Of a stretch of 6,107 nt of DNA, positions 6,089-6,107 are shown in pieces (the first letter of the stretch is position 1; the number at the start of each line of letters is the position of its first letter). Source of the DNA: UBA7396 sp036172015 (GTDB taxonomy: Bacteria; Patescibacteriota; Gracilibacteria; BD1-5; UBA6164). The notes under the pieces were generated by a model. The model was given only the letters and a program-made list of their open reading frames with translations. It was not told where the DNA came from and searched no databases. The position numbers and the translations under genes are program-made. The stretch covers positions 1 to 6,107 of the forward strand of contig JAVHSE010000001.1 of NCBI GenBank assembly GCA_036172015.1. The letters are read 5' to 3'.

Positions 6089-6107
6089 ATCAATTTTTAA
6101 GCAAAAG

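Overview
The window comes from a very AT-rich bacterium that reads UGA as glycine (genetic code 25), as in the candidate phyla Gracilibacteria (BD1-5) and Absconditabacteria (SR1). All four genes contain in-frame TGA codons. These sit where glycine is expected: position -1 of a prepilin cleavage site, the G of the reverse transcriptase PIGxxTSQ motif, and the G of GVIQTSDLPLN in HtpG. TGG still encodes Trp, for example in SGNVWEH. Under the standard code every gene looks fragmented; with UGA = Gly each is one intact frame ending in TAA. All genes are on the + strand.

Layout. Positions 1-55 are a heptamer tandem repeat cut by the window edge. Positions 56-301 are non-coding and carry copy 1 of a REP-like repeat. 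Positions 302-1783 encode a 493-residue protein with a type IV prepilin N-terminus and an FGE-sulfatase/C-type-lectin-like C-terminal domain; its last ~38 codons are a variable repeat (VR, 1663-1777). Positions 1784-2055 are non-coding, with copy 2 of the REP-like repeat between two 21-bp direct repeats. Positions 2056-2775 encode an accessory protein that looks like a MutS-domain-I-like (MSL) segment fused to an Avd-like helical domain. Positions 2768-3808 encode a reverse transcriptase with DGR-type motifs, overlapping the accessory gene by 8 nt. The template repeat (TR, 3828-3942) starts 19 nt after the RT stop and is followed by hairpins and a strong terminator-like stem. Positions 4181-6088 encode HtpG (Hsp90), preceded by a CIRCE-like inverted repeat.

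The central system is a complete, apparently intact diversity-generating retroelement (DGR). VR and TR align without gaps over 115 bp with 12 mismatches, 10 of them at template adenines. The TR RNA would be copied by the RT with its accessory protein, adenines would be randomised, and the cDNA would replace the 3' end of the prepilin-like gene. The product would be a pilus- or membrane-anchored surface protein with a variable ligand-binding face. htpG looks like an unrelated heat-shock gene next door.
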